Counted from the stretch's first letter, positions 26,165-36,204 are shown. The stretch is DNA of 64,000 nt from JACMLD01 sp963705285 (GCA_963705285.1 OY970066.1:5828001-5892000), one strand, 5' to 3'. Numbers and translations: made by a program. Notes: generated by a model not told the origin, from the letters alone.

Positions 26165-28666
26165 TTAAAAGTGCTTACCAATTTTTACCAGTTCTAGCCA
26201 AAGGGTGGTCAACACTGCAGTTGCAAAGCAAACCAGCAGCCAGTATCCGGAAACCGGCGCCAGTGCAAAGAGATTCCGTAGCGCCGGAATTAATAAAATG
26301 CTGGTCAGAAAAACAATAGAGACCAAGACAATCAATGGGGCCAGCTTATTGGGATACCTGTAGGTAACGAAAACGGTTTTGGTAAAAGAACGGTTGACAA
26401 ATGTGAGCAGGAGGTTGCTTGTAATAAGTGTAACAAACACAATGGTGCGTGTTTGCTGCAGGGTGGCATTATGTGTCATGCAATAATAATAAAGCAGCAA
26501 TATGCCAGAAGCAATGACAAGTCCCTGCAGCACACTCATCATCATTTCAGGAAAAGTTAAAAGTCCTTTTGCTGTTTGCCGCGGCGGCTGTTGCATAATA
26601 TTGGCTGCAGACGGTTCTTTTTCAAAGAATACCGAACATGTTGGACCCATGATCAGTTCCATAAAAATAACATGTATAGGCGTGAATATATTGGGATAAA
26701 CCCATCGCAGTACTACCGGAACTGATGCCAATAGAATAATAGGTATGTGTATGGAAATAATATACCGGACAGCATTTTTAAAGTTGGTAAAAATTTTTCG
26801 GCCTTCACTGACAACTGTCACCAGCTTTTCAAGGTTGTCGTCCGTTAAAATGAGGTCAGCCGCCGCCCTGGCCATTTCTGTTCCTTTCTTTCCCAGCGCA
26901 ATGCCCACTGATGCCGCGCGCAGCGCCGGCGCATCATTTACACCATCACCCGTCATCGCAACAACATCACCTGCAGATGTAAGGGCATTGATAAGTTTTA
27001 GTTTTGCTTCCGGGTACATTCTGGCAAATACGTTGCAGTTTTCGGCAGTTGACAAAATTTCCTGTTTGTTCATCTGCATTATTCGCTCGCCAGTAATACA
27101 ATTACCGGGATTGGCGATGCCGGCGGCACGCGCTATATAGATGGCCGTAGGTGCATAATCACCGGTAACCAGTTTCACATGTATGTGGGCCGTATGCAGT
27201 TGGCGGATTACATTGGATGCATTTTTCTTGATGGGGTCGCTAAACCCTACAAGGCCTTGAAGTTGCCAGTTAAAATCATCCTGGCTGGCGGGTAGATCAG
27301 GACCATGGTGTTCAGCACTTGCTACAGCCAACACTCTGCATCCCACACTGGTCATAGCCGAAACCTGTAGGGATATTTGCTGTTGTTCCTGTTCACTTAT
27401 TCTGCAAACTGACAGCACTCTTTCCACAGCACCTTTGGCAGCCACTATGGTGGTGTTGTTCAATTTGTACACATGCGTCATCATCGGCGGTCGTCCTTCC
27501 AACGGATACTCTGCCACCATCACGTAATCACTATTTTCAGCCTTGTCTAATTCACACAATAAGCGTGTTTCATGTATAGCTTTTTCCATGGAGTCAAAAG
27601 GAACCGCTTCACTTGCTAAAAAGGCGTAGTTTATGACACGAGTGTAATTTGAAGCCATACTGGCGGCCGGCTCATATGTTTCATTGCGCGTGAAATCATA
27701 CACCCGTTGTATTGACATTTTATTTTCAGTAAGGGTCCCTGTTTTATCAAAGCACATTATGTCAACCGCACCCATGTTCTCAATAACCCTGGGCAAGCGG
27801 GTGATGATTCCCAACCTGCTGAGCTGATACGCCCCCAATGCCATAAATGACGAAAATGCAACAGGAATTTCTTCTGGAATGGCTGACATTGCCAGCGTTA
27901 ATGCAAATAACAAACTACCGGCCAGTTGATGGCTGTGCAGGTAATTCAGTAAAAAAATAATGAAGAAACCCGCAATTCCAAATAATGTCAGGCCCTTTAC
28001 AAAAGTATTGATAGATAATTGAAGCGGCGTAGGCGGAGGCCGGTACTCCGTGATTGATTTACCTATCTTTGCCAACGATGTGCGGCTACCTGTTGCCGTT
28101 ACCCGCGCAAGGCATTGGCCGCTGCTGATAATGCTGCCCTGATAAAGGTTATTGAAGTTAATGCCTTCAGATTTTTCTGCCGGAAATGCTTCCCCGGTAA
28201 TTACTGATTCATCCACGCTGCAATCATTTGCCTTTACAATTATCGCATCAGCGCAAACGCGCGATCCTTCCTCCAGCAACATGATATCACCTGGCACAAG
28301 CTCCTCCGGTACAATATTGTATTCTATACCCTCTCGGATTACCCGAACGGTGGCTGCAGTTAATTGATGTAAGGCAGTAATGGCTCTTGTACTTTTCAAT
28401 TCCTGGTAAAGTGAAATGGCCATCACCATCATAAGGGCGGCAAACATCATCACTCCTTCCTTTATTTCTCCCAACAAGAAATAGAGCAAGCCGGCAAATA
28501 TCAGGATGATAACCATGGGCTCTTTTATCATCGCCAGCAAGGTCCTGAGTGTGCTGTTGCTTTTTTCTTTTTTAAATTCATTCTTTCCAAATTGCAACTG
28601 CATACTTGCCACCTCTGCGGGTAATAATCCTTTAATATCCTGTAATTGAAATACCTGGTGTGGCAT
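26165..28666 (-). CDS. P-type cation-transporting ATPase (P2-like)
   Basis: 833 residues with about ten membrane helices, an N-terminal cation-ATPase domain, the actuator motif TGEAFPAEK, the phosphorylation site DKTGTLTENK and the hinge TGDGVNDAPAL. The transmembrane-4 ion motif reads PEEIP instead of PEGLP or PEALP of calcium pumps, a form seen in a bacterial subgroup with unclear ion specificity. It is a primary cation pump of the inner membrane. No box was seen upstream, only a weak TGATAATTATAT. Confidence 0.9.
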   Translation of the reverse strand: MPHQVFQLQDIKGLLPAEVASMQLQFGKNEFKKEKSNSTLRTLLAMIKEPMVIILIFAGLLYFLLGEIKEGVMMFAALMMVMAISLYQELKSTRAITALHQLTAATVRVIREGIEYNIVPEELVPGDIMLLEEGSRVCADAIIVKANDCSVDESVITGEAFPAEKSEGINFNNLYQGSIISSGQCLARVTATGSRTSLAKIGKSITEYRPPPTPLQLSINTFVKGLTLFGIAGFFIIFLLNYLHSHQLAGSLLFALTLAMSAIPEEIPVAFSSFMALGAYQLSRLGIITRLPRVIENMGAVDIMCFDKTGTLTENKMSIQRVYDFTRNETYEPAASMASNYTRVINYAFLASEAVPFDSMEKAIHETRLLCELDKAENSDYVMVAEYPLEGRPPMMTHVYKLNNTTIVAAKGAVERVLSVCRISEQEQQQISLQVSAMTSVGCRVLAVASAEHHGPDLPASQDDFNWQLQGLVGFSDPIKKNASNVIRQLHTAHIHVKLVTGDYAPTAIYIARAAGIANPGNCITGERIMQMNKQEILSTAENCNVFARMYPEAKLKLINALTSAGDVVAMTGDGVNDAPALRAASVGIALGKKGTEMARAAADLILTDDNLEKLVTVVSEGRKIFTNFKNAVRYIISIHIPIILLASVPVVLRWVYPNIFTPIHVIFMELIMGPTCSVFFEKEPSAANIMQQPPRQTAKGLLTFPEMMMSVLQGLVIASGILLLYYYCMTHNATLQQTRTIVFVTLITSNLLLTFVNRSFTKTVFVTYRYPNKLAPLIVLVSIVFLTSILLIPALRNLFALAPVSGYWLLVCFATAVLTTLWLELVKIGKHF

Positions 28667-28832
28667 ATGTGCTGGTTAGATCAGGTTGTGCAACCTGTAG
28701 CTGTTGATAATTATATTTTAACCGGCATTGTGTAAAGAGATGATGGAGATGCCATCAAAGATTTACAGATTGACAGTTAACTCGGGAGATGGCTGTTTCC
28801 CCGCCACATGAATTGGAGGATATGGTTTCAAT

Positions 28833-29792
28833 TCACCCTTTTTCTATTGCTACCGTGTTATTGCATGAGATGATGTGATAAAGTTGATCAACATCTTGTT
28901 TGATACAAAGACCGGTTCCAGGGTGTAAAGTTGCTGCTGTACCACACGCTACTCCATATTGCAATGCAGTTTGTACAGAATTTCCCTGATGCAGGCTATA
29001 AATGATACCGGCCACCATACTATCACCAGCTCCCACGCTTCCTTTAACTTCAACCTGCGGAGCCGGTACGCGAAATGTTTCGGTTTTTGTAACCAATATA
29101 GCCCCGTAAGCACCCATGGATACAACGATGTTGGCGCAATTAATCGTTCTTATCAATTTTCTGGCAATGTCTGCAGCGTCAGATTCGTTTGTTCTTTCAA
29201 CGCCTGAGAGTGCACACAACTCTGTAAAATTTGGTTTGATCAGGTATGCACCTTCGTTAACTGCATGCATTAATGCAGCGCCTTTGGTGTCCACCACCAG
29301 CCTGGCATTCTTTCGCTTTGCAAGTTTTGCCAGGATAGCAAAAACATCATCTGGCACACCGGGAGGTATACTACCGCTTGCAACAATAAAGCCACAGTCT
29401 GTATGGCATTCCACCGCAGCAATGCAGGCCTGCCACTCTTTTTCAGTGAGCGTCGCCCCTGGCATGCCTAACCTGTATTGGCGGTTGTGTTCCAGTTCAG
29501 CCACAATAATATTTTCCCTTGTAGGTGTACACGTTTCAATTACTACCGCGGGCACTTGCTCCGCTTCCAACAACTGGTTCAGCAGATCTCCATTATACCC
29601 ACCAGATGGGTATACGGCAACCGGGTGGCCCCCGAGCTTCTTAATGGCCCTTGCAACGTTTATTCCTCCGCCACCGGGTGCTAACATGGGTTGGGTACAT
29701 TGCAATTTTTTTTCTGGTATAAGTGCGGGTACCGACGTGCTTTTATCTATACAAGGACTGAAAGTGATGGTGACTATTGCTGACATATTCAT
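28833..29792 (-). CDS. PfkB-type hexose-phosphate kinase (6-phosphofructokinase II-like)
   Basis: 319 residues of the ribokinase fold. Visible are the N-terminal TITFSPCIDKST, the substrate motif GGGGINVARAIKKLGG and the C-terminal catalytic GAGDSMVAG with Asp as base. The pattern resembles E. coli PfkB, a minor phosphofructokinase, more than FruK or LacC. With PEP synthase nearby it suggests flexible carbon flow between glycolysis and gluconeogenesis. An ATG two codons in is an alternative start. Confidence 0.88.
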   Translation of the reverse strand: MNMSAIVTITFSPCIDKSTSVPALIPEKKLQCTQPMLAPGGGGINVARAIKKLGGHPVAVYPSGGYNGDLLNQLLEAEQVPAVVIETCTPTRENIIVAELEHNRQYRLGMPGATLTEKEWQACIAAVECHTDCGFIVASGSIPPGVPDDVFAILAKLAKRKNARLVVDTKGAALMHAVNEGAYLIKPNFTELCALSGVERTNESDAADIARKLIRTINCANIVVSMGAYGAILVTKTETFRVPAPQVEVKGSVGAGDSMVAGIIYSLHQGNSVQTALQYGVACGTAATLHPGTGLCIKQDVDQLYHIISCNNTVAIEKG

Positions 29793-29860
29793 TTGCTATC
29801 AGCGTTGCCCTGTTGGAGCCGCCGATGCGCAAAGCTATCTTTTGTGACAAGTGTTTGGCA

Positions 29861-29872
29861 TGATATGCCTCA
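29861..29872. promoter_or_regulatory. Imperfect Fnr/Crp-like box upstream of the PfkB-type gene
   Basis: TGATATGCCTCA matches 7 of 8 defined positions, 68 nt from the start. An overlapping GGCAT-GAT-ATGCC palindrome could be a different operator instead. Confidence 0.3.
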
Positions 29873-29946
29873 ATAGGCGTGATGAACATACTCAGTGAAA
29901 ATAATAGCGCTGGGCGGAGAGGTATGGGGTTATAAAACAACAAAAC

Positions 29947-30399
29947 TCAACGTAAGTACACTGTAGCAGATGCCATCCCTACAACCGGTGTCATTTCATT
30001 GCCTGAATAAAGATCTTTTTTACGGCAGTCAAGGTTATAGAGCGTGACCGCTACTGCATACTCAGCAATAGCTGTAGAAATGTCTACCCCTTCTACCGGC
30101 GAAAATGCAGGTATATGCGCCACCATAATACCCAACTCAGCACACCTGGAGAGATCCGCAGTTTTGTTACAAGTTGCGCGTATGGCAATAAACCGCACAC
30201 CACAATTGTACAGTTCTTCTAAAATGGGCGATGAAATATCATCGCTGGCATTTACACATATGGCGTCAAACGGAGCTGCCTGCGAAACAGTTTGCTGTGT
30301 CAAAGCATTTTGAACTGTTGTAATATCTTTTCTTCCGCTTGCCTGTTTTTCGATAGCAGTTTTTTCTGCCGCAAGCACACTGTAAAAAATTGTCTTCAT
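29947..30399 (-). pseudogene. D-lactate dehydrogenase N-terminal remnant
   Basis: 150 residues resembling only the first substrate-binding half of D-2-hydroxyacid (D-lactate) dehydrogenases: a region similar to LRFIALR..N..DL, then GIMVAHIPAFSP and AIAEYAVAVTLYNLDCRK. The NAD-binding domain and the catalytic Arg-Glu-His triad are absent, and 150 nt of non-matching sequence follows. An extra VEGVDIST interrupts the usual SPEAIAEYAV. It looks like a decayed copy, though a stable short protein cannot be excluded. Confidence 0.6.
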
Positions 30400-30448
30400 T
30401 GCTTTAGTTTGAACGTCTGCATAAAAAATATTGCGTTATGACCTGCCT

Positions 30449-32842
30449 TTACGCAAGCACTAAACCTTTTTTATTTGCGGTATTGATGTTTTCAATGCCT
30501 TTTAGCAGTGCATCGGGGTTAAAGGAAATACTGGAAATACCATTGCTTACCAGGAACCCGGCAAATGCCGGAAAATCACTGGGCGCCTGTCCGCAAAGGC
30601 CAATGGGTACCCCGGCAGCCTTTGCACGGTGTATCATTTCGGCGATCGTTTGAGTAACTGCCTCATTCTGTTCACTGAACAAGTGGCTGATAGTGGCAGA
30701 ATCGCGGTCAATACCCAGTATGAGTTGCGTCAGATCATTAGAACCAATTGAAAAACCGTCAAAAATGGCTGCAAATTTTTCTGCCAGGATAATATTAGAA
30801 GGAATTTCTGCCATCATATAAATTTCGAGTCCGTTAACGCCTTGTATAAGCCCGCATTGATTCATTACATTGACAACTTTTTTTGCTTCGTCTACGGTAC
30901 GACAGAATGGAATCATAAGTTTTATATTGCTAAGTCCCATATCATCGCGCAACTTTCGCATGGCAGCACATTCCAGTTCAAAACCCTGGCGGTACTGTTC
31001 ATGGTAATACCTTGAAGCCCCCCGAAAACCTATCATTGGATTTTCCTCAGACGGCTCAAAGGCCGTTCCACCGAGCAAGTGGGCGTATTCGTTTGTTTTA
31101 AAATCGCTCATTCTTACTATTACGGTGCGGGGGTAAAATGCAGCGGCTATGGTAGCTACGCCTTCTGCAAGTTTGTCAATAAAAAATTGTTTTTTATCAG
31201 CGTATTGTGCCGTCAACTCCCGGATCTTTTCCTGCGCAACCTTATCCTTTAATTCATCAAACTTTACCAGTGCCATGGGGTGTACCTGTACAGCATGCAT
31301 GATAATAAATTCAAGACGCAATAAACCTACACCGTCTGAAGGATAATAAGAGAGTTTGAAAGCGGCATCAGGGTCCGCAACTATCAGCATTGCGGCAACA
31401 TTAGCTGGTTTTTTAATCGTTGAAAAATCGTTGACCGTGGTTTTGTAGCTTACTTTTCCTTTATACACATAACCAGTAGCGCCCTCACAACACGAAACTG
31501 TAATCATGTCTCCATCTGCAATCACTGAAGTGCCGTCATTGCAGCCAACAATTGCAGGAACATCCAATTCACGAGCAATAATGGCTGCATGGCTGGTGCG
31601 GCCACCTTTATTAGTGATAATGGCAGAAGCGTTTTTCAATATGGGATCCCAATCGGGACTTGTAATATCTGTTACCAGTATTTCTCCCGGCAATAATTTT
31701 CCTGATTCTGCAGGAGACGACAAGAGCCGGGCCCTGCCGGTGGCCACTCGTGCACCAATGGCCTGCCCGCTGGTAATTGCTTCACCTTTATCCACCAAAA
31801 TAAAACCGGTCGTTTGCATCGGATTTTTTTGCGATTGCACAGTTTCCGGTCTTGCCTGCAAGATGTATAATTTGCCAGTGAGTCCATCTTTGGCCCATTC
31901 AATATCCATCGGTCTGTGATAATGTTCTTCAATAGCCATTGCCCATTTAGCAAGACTGGTTATATCGTCATTTGCAAGCACTGGTTGCACCCTGCGTTCT
32001 AGGGGTGTGTCGATATTGATGACGGGCGCTGCTTCACTGCTTCCATATATCATTGTCTTTGCCTTGCTGCCAATTTTTCGTTTAATAATTGCATCTTTTC
32101 CCAATAGCAATGTTGGCTTAAAAACGTAAAATTCATCAGGTGTAACCAGCCCCTGTACAAGATTTTCACCCAGCCCCCATACACCGCTAATATGTACAAT
32201 GTCTTTAAAACCGGATTCCGGTTCAAGTGTAAATATGACTCCTGAACAACCCGTGTCGGCCCGGACCATGGTTTGTATACCTACAGACAACGATACCTTT
32301 TCATGTGCAAATCCATTATGATGCCGGTACTCAATTGCCCTGGCTGTATACATGGAAGCAAAACATTTTTTCACTGCGTCTAGCAACGCGGACTCACCAC
32401 TAATATTGAGAAAACTTTCGTGCTGACCGGCAAAACTGGCATGCGGCAAATCTTCAGCGGTGGCACTGCTTCTTACTGCCACGGCTCCCTGAGCCCCGCC
32501 CATTAACGCGGAATAAGCTTCCGCAATGGCGTGTTGTAACTGCTGTGGCATGGTTGCATCTACCATCATCTGCCTCGCCGCACGGCTTGTCTCTGCAAGA
32601 TTGGAAAAATGGATGGTATCCAGCCCCTGCATAAGTTTATAAAGGGGTGAATGCAATTGGTTATAGGTAAGAAAAGACTGGAATGCAAAAGTGGTTGTGG
32701 CAAATCCGTCAGGCACGCTGATGCCCTTGCTGCGTAGCTGCGAGAACATCTCTCCCAGGGAGGCATTTTTTCCCCCTACGGTTGCAATGTCCTTTATGCC
32801 GGTGTCTTCAAATTTTTTTATCAATTGCTTTGTAACTGACAT
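30449..32842 (-). CDS. ppsA: Phosphoenolpyruvate synthase
   Basis: 797 residues, normal length. The N-terminal ATP-binding domain (GGKNASLGEMF, VRSSATAEDLPHASFAGQ), the swivelling phosphohistidine domain (GGRTSHAAIIARELDVPAIVGC, His carrying the phosphate) and the C-terminal PEP/pyruvate barrel (GSNDLTQLILGIDRDS, IGLCGQAPSDFP) are complete. It converts pyruvate and ATP to PEP, AMP and phosphate. The gene starts 4 nt after the universal stress protein gene and lies in the operon baeRF-usp-ppsA. Confidence 0.97.
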   Translation of the reverse strand: MSVTKQLIKKFEDTGIKDIATVGGKNASLGEMFSQLRSKGISVPDGFATTTFAFQSFLTYNQLHSPLYKLMQGLDTIHFSNLAETSRAARQMMVDATMPQQLQHAIAEAYSALMGGAQGAVAVRSSATAEDLPHASFAGQHESFLNISGESALLDAVKKCFASMYTARAIEYRHHNGFAHEKVSLSVGIQTMVRADTGCSGVIFTLEPESGFKDIVHISGVWGLGENLVQGLVTPDEFYVFKPTLLLGKDAIIKRKIGSKAKTMIYGSSEAAPVINIDTPLERRVQPVLANDDITSLAKWAMAIEEHYHRPMDIEWAKDGLTGKLYILQARPETVQSQKNPMQTTGFILVDKGEAITSGQAIGARVATGRARLLSSPAESGKLLPGEILVTDITSPDWDPILKNASAIITNKGGRTSHAAIIARELDVPAIVGCNDGTSVIADGDMITVSCCEGATGYVYKGKVSYKTTVNDFSTIKKPANVAAMLIVADPDAAFKLSYYPSDGVGLLRLEFIIMHAVQVHPMALVKFDELKDKVAQEKIRELTAQYADKKQFFIDKLAEGVATIAAAFYPRTVIVRMSDFKTNEYAHLLGGTAFEPSEENPMIGFRGASRYYHEQYRQGFELECAAMRKLRDDMGLSNIKLMIPFCRTVDEAKKVVNVMNQCGLIQGVNGLEIYMMAEIPSNIILAEKFAAIFDGFSIGSNDLTQLILGIDRDSATISHLFSEQNEAVTQTIAEMIHRAKAAGVPIGLCGQAPSDFPAFAGFLVSNGISSISFNPDALLKGIENINTANKKGLVLA

Positions 32843-32846
32843 AGTA

Positions 32847-33671
32847 TTAGTGAATGGCCATTACGGGCACGTGCGCGTGCAGCACCAGTTGCCGGGAATG
32901 GCTGTGTTTTAATAATTTGGTTATCAGGGTATGTTTTTTAGGAATTACTATAAGCAGATCAAGGGAGTGCTTATCAGCAAAATCAATGATACCGGCTTCT
33001 GTATCTTTTTCGTTTATAAAGTGATAATTGAGTTTTACATCAGCCATCAGGTCCTGAAACCAACCGGATTCCTCTATCGTTCTGGCATCAAAATCCTGGT
33101 CCGATACGGAACTTACATGCAACACATGCAGGTGGGCTTTCAGATCCTTTACCAGTTCTTTAATTTCACTTACAGGTAGCGTTTCAATAACATCCCTGAA
33201 ATCACAGGCAATTCCAACATTTCGAATGCCTTTGAATCTTGCTCCCGATGGAACCACAATTACGGGGCAGCTAAGTTTTTTTATACTGTCAGCCGTTCTG
33301 CTTCCCAGTATAAGTCGTTCCAGTGAGCTCATTTCGCCGCGGCCCATTACCATTGCATAGGTTTCATTTTCCCTGCAGCACTGTTGTAATTCTTCAATAA
33401 CACCACCTTGCCTGATTATACCGGATATTTTTACTTTTCCGCTGGTGAGGGTATTCATCCTGTCCAGCAACTGGTTCATCTGTTGTTCCGCGTTGTCCAT
33501 CAATTCTTGCGTTGTGTAAATAGTCATAGGCACTTCGGACACCCCAACGAAGTTGATGCAAACATGCACTACAAGCAAATCATAACCCAGGGCGCCAGCC
33601 ATATTTGCAGCATAATAGGCAGCATTGATAGAATTCTCTGAAAAATCTACGGCTGTAATAATTTTTTTCAT
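32847..33671 (-). CDS. Universal stress protein, two UspA domains
   Basis: 274 residues with two UspA-like domains (about 1-145 and 150-274). The first shows AVDFSENSINAAYYAA and a G-x2-G-x9-S-like nucleotide loop (GRGEMSSLERLILGSRTADSIKKLSCPVIVVPSG); the second is shorter and more divergent. Tandem UspA proteins bind ATP and help survival without growth. It sits between the release-factor-like gene (18 nt) and ppsA (4 nt), as if translationally coupled to ppsA. Confidence 0.9.
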   Translation of the reverse strand: MKKIITAVDFSENSINAAYYAANMAGALGYDLLVVHVCINFVGVSEVPMTIYTTQELMDNAEQQMNQLLDRMNTLTSGKVKISGIIRQGGVIEELQQCCRENETYAMVMGRGEMSSLERLILGSRTADSIKKLSCPVIVVPSGARFKGIRNVGIACDFRDVIETLPVSEIKELVKDLKAHLHVLHVSSVSDQDFDARTIEESGWFQDLMADVKLNYHFINEKDTEAGIIDFADKHSLDLLIVIPKKHTLITKLLKHSHSRQLVLHAHVPVMAIH

Positions 33672-33689
33672 AACAAGTCTTATTACTGA

Positions 33690-34787
33690 TTAATAATAGT
33701 TTATTAGTGCTATGTGATCATGGCCCTTGAGCACTGATGCTGAAGCAAACTCCACGTCTCCGCCATTTTGCAGCACTTCTTCAATCACATCATCTACCGT
33801 ATTCCTTACACATGAGAAAGAATGGTAGTTGCTCACCTTTTTGCTAATAGTCTCACCGTGGGTATCGTTACCTGCAGCGTACAGATAATTTTTTTCTACC
33901 AGTAATAGTTGTCCATGTCCGCGATGAGCTTCACTCCATACATTATTAAGTCCGGACACCAGTTTACCTGCACCGGCAGCCTGGGCCATTCTGTTCCGGA
34001 TATCTTTTTCCATTACAGTATTCCAATCTTTTACGTGGGGCGAAAGGATGTTGGAAAGTTCCTTTTCGGTGGCGTGGCAATAATCGCCGTAAACGTAATC
34101 AACTACTGATTTACCATGAATCGTCAATTTTTTGAAATGGGCCAAAATTTTTTGGGATCCGGTTACAAAAAGTGGCAAGGGATATGCCTGCAGTATAATA
34201 TCAAGCGATTTATCTACTTGCCGTAAAAACCTTTCCGCCTGTATTTCACTGAGATCTGGTATAGCTGAAACTTCGGCTGTTTTTTCAGGTAAGTCGTGGC
34301 CGGGTTCTGCTGTTGATTGTGCAGGGGCAGACACGATATTTACAAAATTGTTTTCGCTACCAATAAATATTCGGCTGTGTTTACCACACAGGTGCAAGAC
34401 GAGATACTGGTGCATTGGTTTTTTGCAATGGAGCAAATCGCGAATGTCAAATGCTCCGTCGATAAATATTTTTTCCTCCACCGGTATGTCCAGGTAGATT
34501 ACTTTTTCAAATACAGGCGACAAATAAATGGCAATACTTTTTTTATGGGTTCCAAAATTAAGGTGCGCAATAATATTATTTAGCTTGGCCATCATCAGCA
34601 ATACAGTGTCAGCCGGATACTCATTCAGTAGTTGTTTTTCAATTTTGCGGCAAGCCGTCTTTAATAATATTGAAAGCGCGCCCTGTCCATTCATTTTTGG
34701 CTCAAACGGCATAACCAGTGAAATAGCCGGGCGGTAATGAATAGCTTTAGCTACTGTCACAGTTGGCGGTGTCGTTATTGAACGCAT
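33690..34787 (-). CDS. Bacterial archaeo-eukaryotic release-factor-like protein (baeRF family)
   Basis: 365 residues from the ATG at 34785-34787; the frame is open 216 nt further upstream, but that extension would cover the promoter box at 34837. It shows the helical/beta layout of the baeRF_family3 group (VVDYVYGDYCHATEKEL, LVEKNYLYAAGNDT, DDVIEEVLQNGGDVEFA). These proteins resemble the eRF1 core; a ribosome-rescue or stress role is proposed but unproven. It is the first gene of the baeRF-usp-ppsA operon. Confidence 0.7.
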   Translation of the reverse strand: MRSITTPPTVTVAKAIHYRPAISLVMPFEPKMNGQGALSILLKTACRKIEKQLLNEYPADTVLLMMAKLNNIIAHLNFGTHKKSIAIYLSPVFEKVIYLDIPVEEKIFIDGAFDIRDLLHCKKPMHQYLVLHLCGKHSRIFIGSENNFVNIVSAPAQSTAEPGHDLPEKTAEVSAIPDLSEIQAERFLRQVDKSLDIILQAYPLPLFVTGSQKILAHFKKLTIHGKSVVDYVYGDYCHATEKELSNILSPHVKDWNTVMEKDIRNRMAQAAGAGKLVSGLNNVWSEAHRGHGQLLLVEKNYLYAAGNDTHGETISKKVSNYHSFSCVRNTVDDVIEEVLQNGGDVEFASASVLKGHDHIALINYY

Positions 34788-34836
34788 GGTATTTGTTTTG
34801 ATATTTGAAGCTACAAGCGGAAAGCGCAAAAACAAA

Positions 34837-34848
34837 TGATTACCGTCA
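34837..34848. promoter_or_regulatory. Fnr/Crp-like box upstream of baeRF-usp-ppsA
   Basis: TGATTACCGTCA, a perfect match to TGAY-N4-RTCA, 49 nt from the chosen start at 34787 on the minus strand. Exactly 23 nt downstream is TAGCTTCA (34806-34813), a partial TAnnTTTG. Together these support the shorter start for the release-factor-like protein. Confidence 0.68.
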
Positions 34849-35037
34849 TACCGAAAGGTGATTTTGTGTGAATGGCAACGGGATTTCTTTCGATGTCTGT
34901 TTATTGAAGGGCCTCTGCCATATATAGGCGGCCCAGGCAAATAAAACAAATAAACAAATCCTTGCTGTTCGTGGCCATCGAATGGCAACAAGTGCCTGGG
35001 CAACTGCCAGCAGGTTAGAAATAATTACCAACACCAT
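34846..35037 (-). CDS. Possible small membrane protein
   Basis: A 63-residue frame beginning MVLVIISNLL, with one or two hydrophobic helices (about 1-40) and a polar tail. It looks like the front part of a membrane protein ending early, perhaps a decayed gene. The stop overlaps the promoter box of the release-factor-like gene by 3 nt. I do not recognise a family, and it may not be translated. Confidence 0.3.
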   Translation of the reverse strand: MVLVIISNLLAVAQALVAIRWPRTARICLFVLFAWAAYIWQRPFNKQTSKEIPLPFTQNHLSV

Positions 35038-35095
35038 GGTGTATTGCTGTTCCAGTCATTCATATACCAGGTTTTGAAAATTGGATAAAATACAA

Positions 35096-35923
35096 TTACC
35101 GGTGCGCAATAAAGATGGGCTGTGTGATGGTCTTAATCAGCAGGTTGGCGGTACTGGGTCTTAAAAATTGAGACAAGGCATTTCTTCCGTAAGCGCCCAT
35201 TACCAGCCAGGATTTTTTTCTTTTGAATGAATAATCAAAGAGGGGTTCAACTCCTTCTCCTCTCAATACTTCATAATGCAGTTGGGTGTAATGTGCTTTC
35301 AGCCATTCAATCAGGGCATGTTTGTGCACATCTTCCCATTTGCCATTTTCATTGGCAATTACCAATGTCGTTTTTGTATTAGCCAGTTGCGGAAACAGGT
35401 ACGTAAATTGTTTAATGGCAAACATGCACGACGCTGTTCCATTATACGCAAAAACCAGTTCATCTATTAATTCAAATGACTGTGGTGCTATAATAACCGG
35501 GCACTCGGCATCTTTCAGCAAATCTTTTACAAATTCTGTGGGCGGTCCTTCAAAATGTCTCCGGAAAGAGGTATCCCCGTCGGCCACTAAAACGTCTGCA
35601 AAACGGCTTTCACTAATTATATCAGTAGCCGGCACACCATGATCACGATGAACCGCATAATTTACTTCCCTGTTGGCACAACCCTGGCGGAAAAGGTCAA
35701 TATTTACCGCGATTTGTTTTTCAGCCACTGCAGACTGTTGCATCTCATCCTGTGGCCAGGCCGTTGCCTGGGGTTCTAATACCGCGGGCGTTTTTGCTGC
35801 AGCCAGGTTATCCAGAAAAATACCGGTAACAGTTGATTTTGTCAGTCGCCCCAGGTAGCAACCAAAATCCAGCACGCTGGCAGATGGGTGAATGGCATCC
35901 ATTGCCAATAATATTTTTTCCAT
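35096..35923 (-). CDS. Universal stress protein, two UspA domains
   Basis: 275 residues, tandem UspA. The N-terminal part begins LLAMDAIHPSASVLDFGCYLGRL; the second half ends with a nucleotide-loop-like segment, MGAYGRNALSQFLRPSTANLLI. The C-terminal G-x-GRN-x9-S pattern is shared with the proteins at 41346 and 42380, so these three are close paralogues. A perfect box lies 67 nt upstream in the spacer shared with the divergent cation ATPase. Confidence 0.88.
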   Translation of the reverse strand: MEKILLAMDAIHPSASVLDFGCYLGRLTKSTVTGIFLDNLAAAKTPAVLEPQATAWPQDEMQQSAVAEKQIAVNIDLFRQGCANREVNYAVHRDHGVPATDIISESRFADVLVADGDTSFRRHFEGPPTEFVKDLLKDAECPVIIAPQSFELIDELVFAYNGTASCMFAIKQFTYLFPQLANTKTTLVIANENGKWEDVHKHALIEWLKAHYTQLHYEVLRGEGVEPLFDYSFKRKKSWLVMGAYGRNALSQFLRPSTANLLIKTITQPIFIAHR

Positions 35924-35990
35924 AAATTAATTTTGTGCTAAACTAATTGTACCAATAACTATAAACTATGACCAGGGTTGTCACCAGCGA

Positions 35991-36002
35991 TGATTAAAAT
36001 CA
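35991..36002. promoter_or_regulatory. Fnr/Crp-like box between usp and the cation ATPase
   Basis: TGATTAAAATCA, a perfect match, 67 nt from the usp start (minus strand). On that side a TAGTTTAT lies 22 nt away. It is 202 nt (or 97 nt, if the longer start is used) from the divergent ATPase. Confidence 0.68.
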
Positions 36003-36204
36003 AAAAAGCTGCTAACCTATCTGTTCCATTCAACATACCGTATGTACCAGGTTATATTATTCTCTTGTAGCAAATTAAGCCCGCCGTCATTACTACCATA
36101 TGACAAGGTTCAGGGTAAAGAATAACATGCATCAGCGACGAGCGCACCTGAATCCTGTTCATTTGCAGCGGCATCATCACCATCATTCAAACACCATATG
36201 GCAA

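Noticed and set aside
34788..35003. N-terminal extension of the release-factor-like protein
   Set aside because: The extra 72 residues would run over the promoter box at 34837 and look unlike the family; the start at 34787 is preferred.
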